Notes under the pieces: generated by a model
What the model saw: the letters and a program-made list of their open reading frames with translations, nothing else
The model's database searches: none
What the model was told of the DNA's origin: nothing
Part shown: in pieces, positions 41,164 to 51,645 of the stretch
How the letters are laid out: every line of letters starts with the position of its first letter
How positions within the stretch are numbered: the stretch's first letter is position 1
Program-made: the position numbers and the translations under genes
NCBI RefSeq assembly: GCF_036898095.1
Contig: NC_090741.1
Coordinates: forward strand, 20,312,609-20,376,608
Direction: 5' to 3'
Origin: Palaemon carinicauda
Taxonomy: Eukaryota; Arthropoda; Malacostraca; Decapoda; Palaemonidae
DNA: 64,000 nt

Positions 41164-41358
41164 ATGACTGGGCACATACCGAGTGGATGTCGGAGTAATC
41201 GTACAAATATGATTTGCGGCAATTGAGGTAAGGATGGTCATTATACTAGAATGAGCAAGGAGCCGCGGGGTAAGTGTACTGAATGTGGTGTAGATGGGCA
41301 TGTAGCTAGAGTAGGTAGGAAGAAGGGATTAAGTCAGCCAGGATGTTCGGAAAACTAG
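41164..41358 (+). pseudogene. Gypsy B gag zinc knuckles (left duplicate)
   Basis: One frame from ATG 41164 to TAG 41356 encodes two CX2CX4HX4C knuckles, each damaged. In the first, the second Cys is a TGA stop and the last Cys is Ser (CGN*GKDGHYTRMS). In the second, the last Cys is Gly (CTECGVDGHVARVG). This is the RNA-binding end of Gag. The capsid that should precede it is absent: the LTR-like repeat sits directly upstream. The protease frame begins one base back (-1) and overlaps the end. Confidence 0.8.
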
Positions 41359-41825
41359 AATGTAAGAGGATTCAGCTGGGTGAGTCCTCGAGTGTGTGCG
41401 GAGTGTATGTGATGCATGTTCGTGAAGGTTTACTGCATGAAGACGTGATGGGTGAAAGAGCTTATGACAGCATGAGTGCAAAAGTAAATTTTAATGGAAT
41501 AGAGCTAGTTGGTCTGATCGATACTGGTTGTGGTGTCAATTTAATGTTTAGGAATGCGTACGATAAGGTAAGGAATGTTTGTGAATTTAGGGGGTGTAAA
41601 GGTGAAATGAAAGGTATCGATAATTTAAGTATGTCTATGCAAGGAAAGTTACGTGAAAATGTTATGATTGGGGGACTGATGATGGAAGATAATGATTTTT
41701 ATGTGGTTGAGGGAGTAAATGACAAAGTTGATGTGTTGTTAGGTTATAACTTCTTGAAAAAATGTGGTATGACTGTACATCCTAGTGTAAATATGATAGA
41801 GATGAAAGTTAAGGGTAAATTTTGA
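41343..41825 (+). pseudogene. Gypsy B protease, first retropepsin domain (left duplicate)
   Basis: A 160-codon frame. The catalytic triad LIDTGCGVNLM has Asp60-Thr-Gly62, with the usual preceding beta strand (VNFNGIELVG). The C-terminal hydrophobic LLGYNFLKKCG corresponds to the hLG.dFL motif of retropepsins. It cleaves the Gag-Pol polyprotein in active elements. It lies in the -1 frame relative to the gag knuckles. The TGA at 41823 interrupts the polyprotein; the frame continues (NEDGSICTKVWKGVPLIPKE) to a TAG at 41997. Confidence 0.85.
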
Positions 41826-41998
41826 GGGGAATTTTATTTGAATGAAGATGGTAGTATATGTACGAAGGTATGGAAAGGTGTACCGTTAATACCGAAAGAA
41901 GGTGTTAAATTGTCAAGAGATGCGAGTGAGGTTGTCAGTGTAAAAGTTGCATGGCCGAATAGTCTGGGAATTGCCAATAGTGACAATGTGAATACATA

Positions 41999-43690
41999 GT
42001 GGAAGGTTTGGAAGCAAGTAATTTAGTGAAAACAAGTGTACATATGTATGATGGTATTTTGAATTTGCAGGAGCCGAAGGTGCATGTAAGCTTGTTGCCG
42101 ACTGTAAGGAGGAAGAGAATACGGGTGATGCGTGAGGGTTATTGCATGGGATGTATGTATACGTTGATCAATGTAGAGGATGAAAGGTATGTTAAATTGA
42201 GACATGTTATGACGGGTAAGATAAAACAGGATGATGATTAGGACTATGAAAGTTTGAAAGAAAGAATTAATGTAGATGAGAATATCAGTGAGGGAGAAAG
42301 GGAACAATTGTATAGGATGTTATGGGATAGACGGAGAGTTTTGAGTCGTGGTGACGAGGATTGTGGGGGATCAAAGCTGCCTGAATTTAAGATAGTTCTT
42401 AGTAATGATACCTCCATATATCAGCGTCACCGATATTTTTCTCCGCCTATTGCCAGATAAATAGAAGAGCAGTGCCAGGAGTTAGAGCAAATGGGTGTAA
42501 TAGAAAGGAGTGAGAGTGCCTGGAATAGCCCTATTGTACCTGTAAGAAAACCGGATGGAAGTTTACGTATGTGTATTGATTATAGGAAGGAGAAAAAAGT
42601 AACTGTTAAAGAACGTTTCCCGATGAATGTAGTGTCTGACTGTGTGTATAAGATACATGGTATGGAAGTTTTTACAAAGTTAGATTTAGTTAGGGGCTAT
42701 TACCATATGCCTCTGGCAGAGGGGAGCAGGCCCATTACGGCATTTTGAAGTAGTAATTGTCATTACCAGTTTAAAAGATTAAGTTTTGGCCTTGCTAATG
42801 CGCCTGCTGCCTTCTAGAGGGCCATGAATGTAGTTTTGGCTGGGTTTGATTGACAAAAGGTGACTGTTTATATAGATGATATTTTGATTGCTAGTGAGAC
42901 TGTTGGGGAACACATGCAGTTGCTTGAAGCAGTATTAGAACGTTTGATAGAAGTTGGTGTGAAAGTTAATCTTGAAAAGTGTACATGGTTGGCCGGGGAG
43001 GTGGAATTTCTTAGGCATGTGGTGAGTGAATCGGGTATAAGGAAGAGTGATAAGTTTGTGAACAAGGTAAGAGAATTTCCATGCCTTCATACGGTGCGTG
43101 AGTTGAGAGGTTTTCTTAGGTTGATTGTTTTTGGTCGTAAGTTTGTCAGAGATTGTTCGGGAATAGGGAAGCCTTTGAATGAGTGGACAGGTAAGAGAAA
43201 TAGTACGAGACTGAAATGGGATGAGCGTATGATTGGAGCATTTGAAAATTTGAAAGAAGAGGCTGTGAGAGACGTCACTTTGGCCTTTCCCGACTATAGT
43301 GAGCATGCGAGTATGCTAGAGTTATATACGGATGCTAGTGGGATTAGTATGGGTGGTTGCTTGGTTCAAATGCAAAGAATAAATGGAGATGAACAGTTGA
43401 GAGTGATAGCGTATGTAAGTAAACCATTTGATAAGGCTGAGCAAAAGTATTCCACGATTGAAAGGGAGTTGGCTGCGATAAGGTTTTGTGTGAAAGCGTT
43501 GAAGGTATTTTTGTATGGTGTGAAATTTATTGTGCGTACTGATCATCAGCCCCTAGTGTACATGATTAGGAAAGAGTCTGTAAATGCTAGGGTTGCGAGG
43601 ACAATAGAGGATTTGAATGAATTTGACTTTAAGTTAGAATATGTACCTGGGAGTAAGAATGTGATAGCAGATGCGATGTCAAGAATGCAT
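41999..43690 (+). pseudogene. Gypsy B reverse transcriptase and RNase H (left duplicate)
   Basis: All pieces share one frame but are cut by five stops: TAG 42239, TAA 42458, TGA 42746, TAG 42815, TGA 42851. Motifs in order: KPDGSLRMCIDYR, FTKLDLVRGYYHMPLAEG (palm A), FKRLSFGLANAPAAF (palm B), VTVYIDDILIASE (catalytic YIDD), LEKCTW...VEFLRHVVSESG, TVRELRGFLRL (thumb/connection). RNase H follows with LYTDASGISMGGCL, STIERELAAIRF, RTDHQPL and the VPGSKNVIADAMSR signature. This is the standard Ty3/Gypsy order. All five stops are identical in the right duplicate. Confidence 0.92.
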
Positions 43691-44604
43691 GGTAAGATAG
43701 AAGATAGTAGCGAGAATGATAGTAATTTTGAAAGGTTGCCGGAAGATTTAGTGGTGGTAAAAAGTTTTGAAGGGGATGACATGGTGTATAAATGTATTTT
43801 GTGTGGGTTGAAAAAGTTTAAATTGAAGGGTTTGAATAGGGATATACCTGCTAGTGTAGATGAGCTTAGAATGAGTGTTAAGAATGAAGTATCGAAAGAA
43901 ATGGCATATAAGGAGGAGGATAATGTGCTTGAGGGGGAATTGTTAGCAAAAGTATTGTTGGTAGTAAGTATGTTGTATGGTGTCACTGTTTATTTGTATT
44001 TTGGATGGAATCGTCCGATGCAGTACCGAGCAAATAAGGAGACTGAAAGGGAGTATATATTGAGGTTACAAAGTAATGAAAGATGTTGCAAGTTGTTGAG
44101 TGAGAAGGAGGATTGCCCGAGTGACTTGAATCCTAGTGGTATGAGCATGGAAGATGGCGAAGATGAACATGGGTGTGACAAGGATGACCCTATTGATAAG
44201 AGAGTAAACATTTGTATGCATGGTGTAAAAGGAAGAAAGATGACATATGTGGGTATAAATGAGAATCAATACTGTAGTTTAATTGATAGAGGTGCGCAAG
44301 TGTCATTAGCGAATATGTCTGTTATCAAGGAAATAGAGCACTACAATTGGGGAGTGAAAAGGCAATGTACGAGTGTGAGAATTCATGGGATAGGTAAAGG
44401 AAGTTTGCTAGTTTGGGAAGAAGTGCGTTTGTAAGTAAAACTGTGAAGTATGGAGGCGGAACATAATTTCATTGTAATAGGAGAGAATGATATGCCTAGT
44501 TGTTTTTTGATAGGAATTGACTTAAGATTGCATGATTTATTAGTTGATATTGGTAGTGGTTTGCTTCTGAAGAATGGATGTGAAGTAGTTGTGATAGAAG
44601 ATAA
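43691..44604 (+). pseudogene. Gypsy B extra region: hydrophobic segment and second retropepsin-like domain (left duplicate, truncated)
   Basis: Continues the frame starting at 42860. Residues about 361-383 (LLAKVLLVVSMLYGVTVYLY plus FGW) are hydrophobic enough to span a membrane. A charged stretch follows, then CSLIDRGAQVSLA, whose DRG stands where DTG would be. After it come SVRIHGIGKGSL (flap-like) and, past stops, FIVIGENDMPSCFLIGIDLR. The sequence breaks off at 44604 in GAAGATAATA, joining (AT)n at the duplication junction. Confidence 0.75.
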
Positions 44605-44661
44605 TATACTATATATATATACTATATATATATATATAGTATATATATACAGTATATATAC

Positions 44662-44728
<67 letters not shown>

Positions 44729-44730
44729 AA
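44605..44730. repeat. Duplication junction in an (AT)n array
   Basis: Gypsy B coding sequence stops and (AT)n with two ACTATATATATA interruptions begins, then the GTATATATATACAGTATATA landmark at 44639 resumes the unit that starts at 37721. Confidence 0.9.
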
Positions 44731-44778
<48 letters not shown>

Positions 44779-46004
44779 TAGCAAAGCTACAACCCTAGTT
44801 GGAAAATCAAGATGCTATAAGCCCAAGGGCTCCAACAGGGAAAAATAGCCCAGTGGGGAAAGGAAATAAGGAAATAAATAAATGATGAGAATAAATTAAC
44901 AAATTATCATTCTAAAAACAGTAACAGCGTCAAAACAGATATTTCTTATATAAACTATTAACAACGTCAAAAACAGATATGTCATATATAAACAACAAAA
45001 AGACTCATGTCAGCTTGGTCAACATAAAAACATTTGCTCCAACTTTGAACTTTTGAAGTTCTAATGATTCAACTACCCGATTAGGAAGATCATTCCACAT
45101 CTTGGTAACAACTGGAATAAAACTTCTAAAATACTGTGTAGTATTGAGCCTCATGATGGAGAAGGCCTGGCTATTAGAATTAACTGCCTGCCTAGTATTA
45201 CGAACAGGATAGAATTGTCCAGGGAGATCTGAATGTAAAGGATGGTCAGCATTACGAAAAATCTTATGCAACATGCATAATGAACTTATTGAACGACGGT
45301 GCCAAAGATTAATATCTAGATCAGGAATAAGAAATTTAAAAGACCGTAAGTTTCTGACCAACAAATTAAGATTAGAATCAGCAGCTGAGCACCAGACAGG
45401 AGAACAATACTCAAAAAAAGGTAGAATGAAAGAATTAAATCACTTCTTCAGAATAGATTGATCACCGAAAATCTTGTAAGACTTCTTCAATAAGCCAATT
45501 TTTTGTGCAATTGAAGAAGACACAGACCTAATGTGTTTCTCAAAAGTAAATTTGCTGTCGAGAATCACACCTAAAATTTAAAAGGAGTCATAAAAATTTA
45601 AAGAAACATTATCAATACTGAGATCCGGATGTTGAGGAGCCACCGTCCTTGACCTACTTACAATCATACTTTGAGTTTTGTTAGGATTCAGCTTCATACC
45701 CCATAATTTGCACCATGCACTAATTTTATCTAAATTTCTAGTAAGGGATTCACCAATCCCAGATCTACATTCAGGGGATGGAATTGATGCAAAGAGAGTA
45801 GCATCATCTGCATACGCAACAAGCTAGTTTTCTAGGCCAAACCACATGTCATGTGTATATAGTATGAAAAGTATTGGGCCAAGAACACTACCCTGTGGAA
45901 CACCGGATATCACATTCCTATACTCTCTATGGTGCCCATCAGCAACAGCTTTTTGAGATATATTACTCAAAAAATCAATAATAATGCTAAGAAACGACCC
46001 ACCC

Positions 46005-46006
<2 letters not shown>
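44731..46006 (-). mobile_element. Jockey-like LINE, 5'-truncated (right duplicate)
   Basis: Same as 37791-39063, with one noticed substitution beside the catalytic motif. Same truncation point in CCCACCC, same frames (45005-45364 and 45824-46006), same stop before YADD. Confidence 0.9.
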
Positions 46007-46099
<93 letters not shown>

Positions 46100-46147
46100 T
46101 ATATATATGTATATTTATATATCTATTTATTTATTTATTTATTTATA
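46007..46147. repeat. (AT)n array with ATTT end
   Basis: As 39064-39178 but 26 bp longer. Confidence 0.97.
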
Positions 46148-47265
46148 GATGTATGACCAAGGCCGTTGAAAAGATACTAAGATGTTCTATTGAAACTTCC
46201 GATTTTAATAAATGAGTGCATTAACCTTTTCAAAAGTATCATGACTTTCGAAAATGAGAAAGTATGAATCTTTCCATGATGAAGATTTTCACTAATTTAG
46301 TAGTGTTAACATGAAGGGAGATAATGCTTTCCTTGCTTAATGATGACGACTGCATATGATTAAGGAATATCAGCCTGGGGGTGTCACCACTGTTGAAGTG
46401 TAATCTTCTACGTTATACAATAAGGATAAAAAGGTTTAAATGTGTCATTTGCATCCATTGGGTTGGAACGAGTGGTGTCAGGTTTCACAGCGTTTGGTTG
46501 AGTAGTAATGTGAAAAAAGGTGTAATTAAGCCGGTTAAAAAAAAGGGCATAATGCCGAGGCCAACGAGGTCTTCCACAGTAGCTGATATTCTAGAAGAGA
46601 AACATGAAGTAGTGGTAGAATGCAGTGTCATTGAAGATGAAGATAGACTAGAATAATGAACTCATATTTTGAAAGACAGTGTCGAAAATTAAAGAGATGA
46701 TAAATAGGTTTGCATCAGACCGAGATAAAGAACAGCAAATAACCACAGCATTACCTCCAATATGAACACAGTCCAGACATACTTGAGTGGATATACAGTT
46801 GTACAGATGAATGAAGCGACTCAAGATATCGTACTTCGAAAGTTGCCCGAGATTCAAGCGAGAGTTATGCCTTTCAACTACTGATAGCTCAGTGAAGTAT
46901 CATGTGGGTGGAGAGAAAAAGAAAATGCAATACAAGTTAATAGACTCTCGGTGGATGCTCCTATGTTGGAGGTAGCTGGATGGCCACTAGATTGTTTTGG
47001 AAAGTATAGTGAATGGAAATGATGGCTAATAGCAAAATATGCCTTGCCTGATGCAAGAAATAGTGATATAAAAATTATCTACCAAAAATTAGAGTGAGTA
47101 AATTAGTTTTGAGTTTTGCAGCTTTTATCTACTGAGATTGTGATAGTTCTGGAACTCAGCACCAACCTACCAGAAAGAGATTATAAAACAATAGCCTCGT
47201 TCTCAGAGGTAGTGATGGTGATACAAAATAATATTGACAGTTTACCTGAAAAATACAAGGCACTG
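46148..47265 (+). mobile_element. Gypsy A LTR fragment plus gag-like relic (right duplicate)
   Basis: Identical in my reading to 39179-40297: LTR fragment to about 46438, then leader and the gag-like frames (MPRPTRSSTVADILEEKHEV from 46555). It is cut by the Gypsy B LTR-like repeat at 47266. Confidence 0.6.
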
Positions 47266-47314
47266 TGGAGGATTAATTTTTGTTTTATTTTTATTTATTT
47301 TTTATTTGCCAAAT

Positions 47315-47412
<98 letters not shown>

Positions 47413-47757
47413 AATTAGTGTATCGATTGTTTGTTGTGAGAGACTGTTGGTATAAATGAGAATGTTTGTTTACTTTTAGGTAGGTTAGGAGAATGGTAAA
47501 TGTTTCGGAGCGAATGCTTTTTTGATTTGACTGCAGCAAGAGGCAGTAGTGTGAGTGCTGGATTTACTATTATTTTTCTTACCAGCGTTAGAAGTATTTT
47601 TCTTTTTATTTTTTTCATGCTGTAATTCCTCCTTTGGAGAGTTATTTTTTGAAACTGGATTTATTGTTGCTCACCAGGCCTGTAATAAAGGATTGTATTT
47701 AGACTGCGCTATCCGATTGCTTAACCATTGATGACCTGGCTTGTGTATTTGGATTGT

Positions 47758-47790
<33 letters not shown>

Positions 47791-48140
47791 CTACCAACCC
47801 AATCAGCGAGGCAGTTGTGGCAACTTTCCACACAGTTTAATCTGTTGACCACAAAGCGGTGTTAGTGGTAGTTGCCGTAAAAGACAGTCGGCTTTGTGTT
47901 GAGGACAGTGTTGGTGTCCAATAAAAGATATATTTATTTTTGGTGTTGGTGTGCAATTTAGTTTTAAGTTTGATAGTGTTTTTTATTTGAAGGGTGTTAG
48001 CTTTTTGTATATTTAATATTAGGTTTGATTAGTTTTAAGTATTTTGAGTGTGGATATCTTTTGGTACGAATTATTTTAGTTTTAAGGAATATAGTTCTAA
48101 GGATATGTTTTGTTTTTTTGTCCTCGTCTAAGAGTCTGGT
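47266..48140 (+). repeat. Gypsy B LTR-like direct repeat, copy 2
   Basis: 875 bp, matching copy 1 except for (GA)n length. Against the 3' copy at 53487 it shows 40 or more substitutions by eye, so the LTR pair is far older than the tandem duplication. It contains a candidate AATAAA near 47921 that reads CATAAA in the 3' copy. It sits directly between a gag-like relic and the zinc knuckles. Confidence 0.8.
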
Positions 48141-48335
48141 ATGACTGGGCACATACTGAGTGGATGTCGGAGTAATCGTACAAATATGATTTGCGGCAAT
48201 TGAGGTAAGGATGGTCATTATACTAGAATGAGCAAGGAGCCGCGGGGTAAGTGTACTGAATGTGGTGTAGATGGGCATGTAGCTAGAGTAGGTAGGAAGA
48301 AGGGATTAAGTCAGCCAGGATGTTCGGAAAACTAG
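48141..48335 (+). pseudogene. Gypsy B gag zinc knuckles (right duplicate)
   Basis: Same damaged pair of CX2CX4HX4C knuckles as 41164-41358. One substitution (ACCGAG to ACTGAG near 48156) lies just upstream of them. The knuckle frame stops at TAG 48333-48335, directly after GGAAAAC. Confidence 0.8.
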
Positions 48336-48802
48336 AATGTAAGAGGATTCAGCTGGGTGAGTCCTCGAGTGTGTGCGGAGTGTATGTGATGCATGTTCGT
48401 GAAGGTTTACTGCATGAAGACGTGATGGGTGAAAGAGCTTATGACAGCATGAGTGCAAAAGTAAATTTTAATGGAATAGAGCTAGTTGGTCTGATCGATA
48501 CTGGTTGTGGTGTCAATTTAATGTTTAGGAATGCGTACGATAAGGTAAGGAATGTTTGTGAATTTAGGGGGTGTAAAGGTGAAATGAAAGGTATCGATAA
48601 TTTAAGTATGTCTATGCAAGGAAAGTTACGTGAAAATGTTATGATTGGGGGACTGATGATGGAAGATAATGATTTTTATGTGGTTGAGGGAGTAAATGAC
48701 AAAGTTGATGTGTTGTTAGGTTATAACTTCTTGAAAAAATGTGGTATGACTGTACATCCTAGTGTAAATATGATAGAGATGAAAGTTAAGGGTAAATTTT
48801 GA
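48320..48802 (+). pseudogene. Gypsy B protease, first retropepsin domain (right duplicate)
   Basis: Same 160-codon frame as 41343-41825, with LIDTGCG at residues 58-64 and LLGYNFLKKCG near residue 133. In the complete arrangement seen here it is followed by RT, RNase H, the extra hydrophobic/retropepsin-like region, integrase and a C-terminal tail. Confidence 0.87.
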
Positions 48803-48975
48803 GGGGAATTTTATTTGAATGAAGATGGTAGTATATGTACGAAGGTATGGAAAGGTGTACCGTTAATACCGAAAGAAGGTGTTAAATTGTCAAGAGATGC
48901 GAGTGAGGTTGTCAGTGTAAAAGTTGCATGGCCGAATAGTCTGGGAATTGCCAATAGTGACAATGTGAATACATA

Positions 48976-50667
48976 GTGGAAGGTTTGGAAGCAAGTAATT
49001 TAGTGAAAACAAGTGTACATATGTATGATGGTATTTTGAATTTGCAGGAGCCGAAGGTGCATGTAAGCTTGTTGCCGACTGTAAGGAGGAAGAGAATACG
49101 GGTGATGCGTGAGGGTTATTGCATGGGATGTATGTATACGTTGATCAATGTAGAGGATGAAAGGTATGTTAAATTGAGACATGTTATGACGGGTAAGATA
49201 AAACAGGATGATGATTAGGACTATGAAAGTTTGAAAGAAAGAATTAATGTAGATGAGAATATAAGTGAGGGAGAAAGGGAACAATTGTATAGGATGTTAT
49301 GGGATAGACGGAGAGTTTTGAGTCGTGGTGACGAGGATTGTGGGGGATCAAAGCTGCCTGAATTTAAGATAGTTCTTAGTAATGATACCTCCATATATCA
49401 GCGTCACCGATATTTTTCTCCGCCTATTGCCAGATAAATAGAAGAGCAGTGCCAGGAGTTAGAGCAAATGGGTGTAATAGAAAGGAGTGAGAGTGCCTGG
49501 AATAGCCCTATTGTACCTGTAAGAAAGCCGGATGGAAGTTTACGTATGTGTATTGATTATAGGAAGGAGAAAAAAGTAACTGTTAAAGAACGTTTCCCGA
49601 TGAATGTAGTGTCTGACTGTGTGTATAAGATACATGGTATGGAAGTTTTTACAAAGTTAGATTTAGTTAGGGGCTATTACCATATGCCTCTGGCAGAGGG
49701 GAGCAGGCCCATTACGGCATTTTGAAGTAGTAATTGTCATTACCAGTTTAAAAGATTAAGTTTTGGCCTTGCTAATGCGCCTGCTGCCTTCTAGAGGGCC
49801 ATGAATGTAGTTTTGGCTGGGTTTGATTGACAAAAGGTGACTGTTTATATAGATGATATTTTGATTGCTAGTGAGACTGTTGGGGAACACATGCAGTTGC
49901 TTGAAGCAGTATTAGAACGTTTGATAGAAGTTGGTGTGAAAGTTAATCTTGAAAAGTGTACATGGTTGGCCGGGGAGGTGGAATTTCTTAGGCATGTGGT
50001 GAGTGAATCGGGTATAAGGAAGAGTGATAAGTTTGTGAACAAGGTAAGAGAATTTCCATGCCTTCATACGGTGCGTGAGTTGAGAGGTTTTCTTAGGTTG
50101 ATTGTTTTTGGTCGTAAGTTTGTCAGAGATTGTTCGGGAATAGGGAAGCCTTTGAATGAGTGGACAGGTAAGAGAAATAGTACGAGACTGAAATGGGATG
50201 AGCGTATGATTGGAGCATTTGAAAATTTGAAAGAAGAGGCTGTGAGAGACGTCACTTTGGCCTTTCCCGACTATAGTGAGCATGCGAGTATGCTAGAGTT
50301 ATATACGGATGCTAGTGGGATTAGTATGGGTGGTTGCTTGGTTCAAATGCAAAGAATAAATGGAGATGAACAGTTGAGAGTGATAGCGTATGTAAGTAAA
50401 CCATTTGATAAGGCTGAGCAAAAGTATTCCACGATTGAAAGGGAGTTGGCTGCGATAAGGTTTTGTGTGAAAGCGTTGAAGGTATTTTTGTATGGTGTGA
50501 AATTTATTGTGCGTACTGATCATCAGCCCCTAGTGTACATGATTAGGAAAGAGTCTGTAAATGCTAGGGTTGCGAGGACAATAGAGGATTTGAATGAATT
50601 TGACTTTAAGTTAGAATATGTACCTGGGAGTAAGAATGTGATAGCAGATGCGATGTCAAGAATGCAT
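48976..50667 (+). pseudogene. Gypsy B reverse transcriptase and RNase H (right duplicate)
   Basis: Motifs and the five in-frame stops are as in 41999-43690. YIDD stands at the start of the 524-codon frame that opens at 49837. RNase H catalytic residues are visible as TDASG, ERELAA and RTDHQPL. One substitution (AAACCGG to AAGCCGG near 49524) is synonymous. The enzyme is inactive because of the stops, although the active-site codons are preserved. Confidence 0.92.
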
Positions 50668-51645
50668 GGTAAGATAGAAGATAGTAGCGAGAATGATAGT
50701 AATTTTGAAAGGTTGCCGGAAGATTTAGTGGTGGTAAAAAGTTTTGAAGGGGATGACATGGTGTATAAATGTATTTTGTGTGGGTTGAAAAAGTTTAAAT
50801 TGAAGGGTTTGAATAGGGATATACCTGCTAGTGTAGATGAGCTTAGAATGAGTGTTAAGAATGAAGTATCGAAAGAAATGGCATATAAGGAGGAGGATAA
50901 TGTGCTTGAGGGGGAATTGTTAGCAAAAGTATTGTTGGTAGTAAGTATGTTGTATGGTGTCACTGTTTATTTGTATTTTGGATGGAATCGTCCGATGCAG
51001 TACCGAGCAAATAAGGAGACTGAAAGGGAGTATATATTGAGGTTACAAAGTAATGAAAGATGTTGCAAGTTGTTGAGTGAGAAGGAGGATTGCCCGAGTG
51101 ACTTGAATCCTAGTGGTATGAGCATGGAAGATGGCGAAGATGAACATGGGTGTGACAAGGATGACCCTATTGATAAGAGAGTAAACATTTGTATGCATGG
51201 TGTAAAAGGAAGAAAGATGACATATGTGGGTATAAATGAGAATCAATACTGTAGTTTAATTGATAGAGGTGCGCAAGTGTCATTAGCGAATATGTCTGTT
51301 ATCAAGGAAATAGAGCACTACAATTGGGGAGTGAAAAGGCAATGTACGAGTGTGAGAATTCATGGGATAGGTAAAGGAAGTTTGCTAGTTTGGGAAGAAG
51401 TGCGTTTGTAAGTAAAACTGTGAAGTATGGAGGCGGAACATAATTTCATTGTAATAGGAGAGAATGATATGCCTAGTTGTTTTTTGATAGGAATTGACTT
51501 AAGATTGCATGATTTATTAGTTGATATTGGTAGTGGTTTGCTTCTGAAGAATGGATGTGAAGTAGTTGTGATAGAAGATAATAGTGTATTTATGGCAAAT
51601 TTGGTGGCATGGTTGATATTACGAGGAGTGAGGATGATATATTGA
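50668..51645 (+). pseudogene. Gypsy B extra region between RNase H and integrase: hydrophobic segment and second retropepsin-like domain
   Basis: Within the frame 49837-51411, residues about 361-383 form a hydrophobic helix-like segment, followed by a charged, acidic linker (KEDCPSDLNPSGMSMEDGED). Then comes YCSLIDRGAQVSLANM with Asp476-Arg477-Gly478 in place of DTG (codon AGA; ACA would give Thr), then SVRIHGIGKGSLL as a flap. Stops at 51409 (TAA) and 51421 (TGA) interrupt. The same frame then resumes with HNFIVIGENDMPSCFLIGID and LRLHDLLVDIGSG, matching the retropepsin hLG.D.L...ID ending. The order of elements is that of a whole retropepsin. An extra protease at this place is not the usual Ty3/Gypsy plan. 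Alternative: a dUTPase-like or unrelated beta domain, but DxG, flap and hLGxD together argue for retropepsin. Confidence 0.72.

Larger units (their letters stand above)
37720..44604. repeat. Tandem segmental duplication, left unit
   Basis: This 6.9-kb block recurs at 44639-51581 in direct orientation. Equivalent landmarks are offset by 6918, 6942, 6968 and then 6977 bases, the steps falling exactly at the (AT)n and (GA)n tracts. Reading both, I found only four base differences outside microsatellites: 38859/45801, 41179/48156, 42284/49261 and 42547/49524 (positions approximate). The unit holds a Jockey-like LINE, a Gypsy A LTR/gag fragment and two thirds of Gypsy B. Confidence 0.95.
44639..51581. 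repeat. Tandem segmental duplication, right unit
   Basis: Direct copy of 37720-44604. Differences found: a handful of substitutions, a longer (AT)n between Jockey tail and Penelope-side landmark (+24), a longer (AT)n after the Jockey copy (+26) and a longer (GA)n in the LTR-like repeat (+9). It continues without break into the rest of Gypsy B, so this is the parental side of the right breakpoint. Confidence 0.95.

Noticed and set aside
43546..43986. Antisense ORFs of 60-146 codons opposite Gypsy B (for example 43546-43986, 42935-43306 and their duplicates)
   Set aside because: Shadows of the Pol frame; composition is that expected of the complement and no motif is present.
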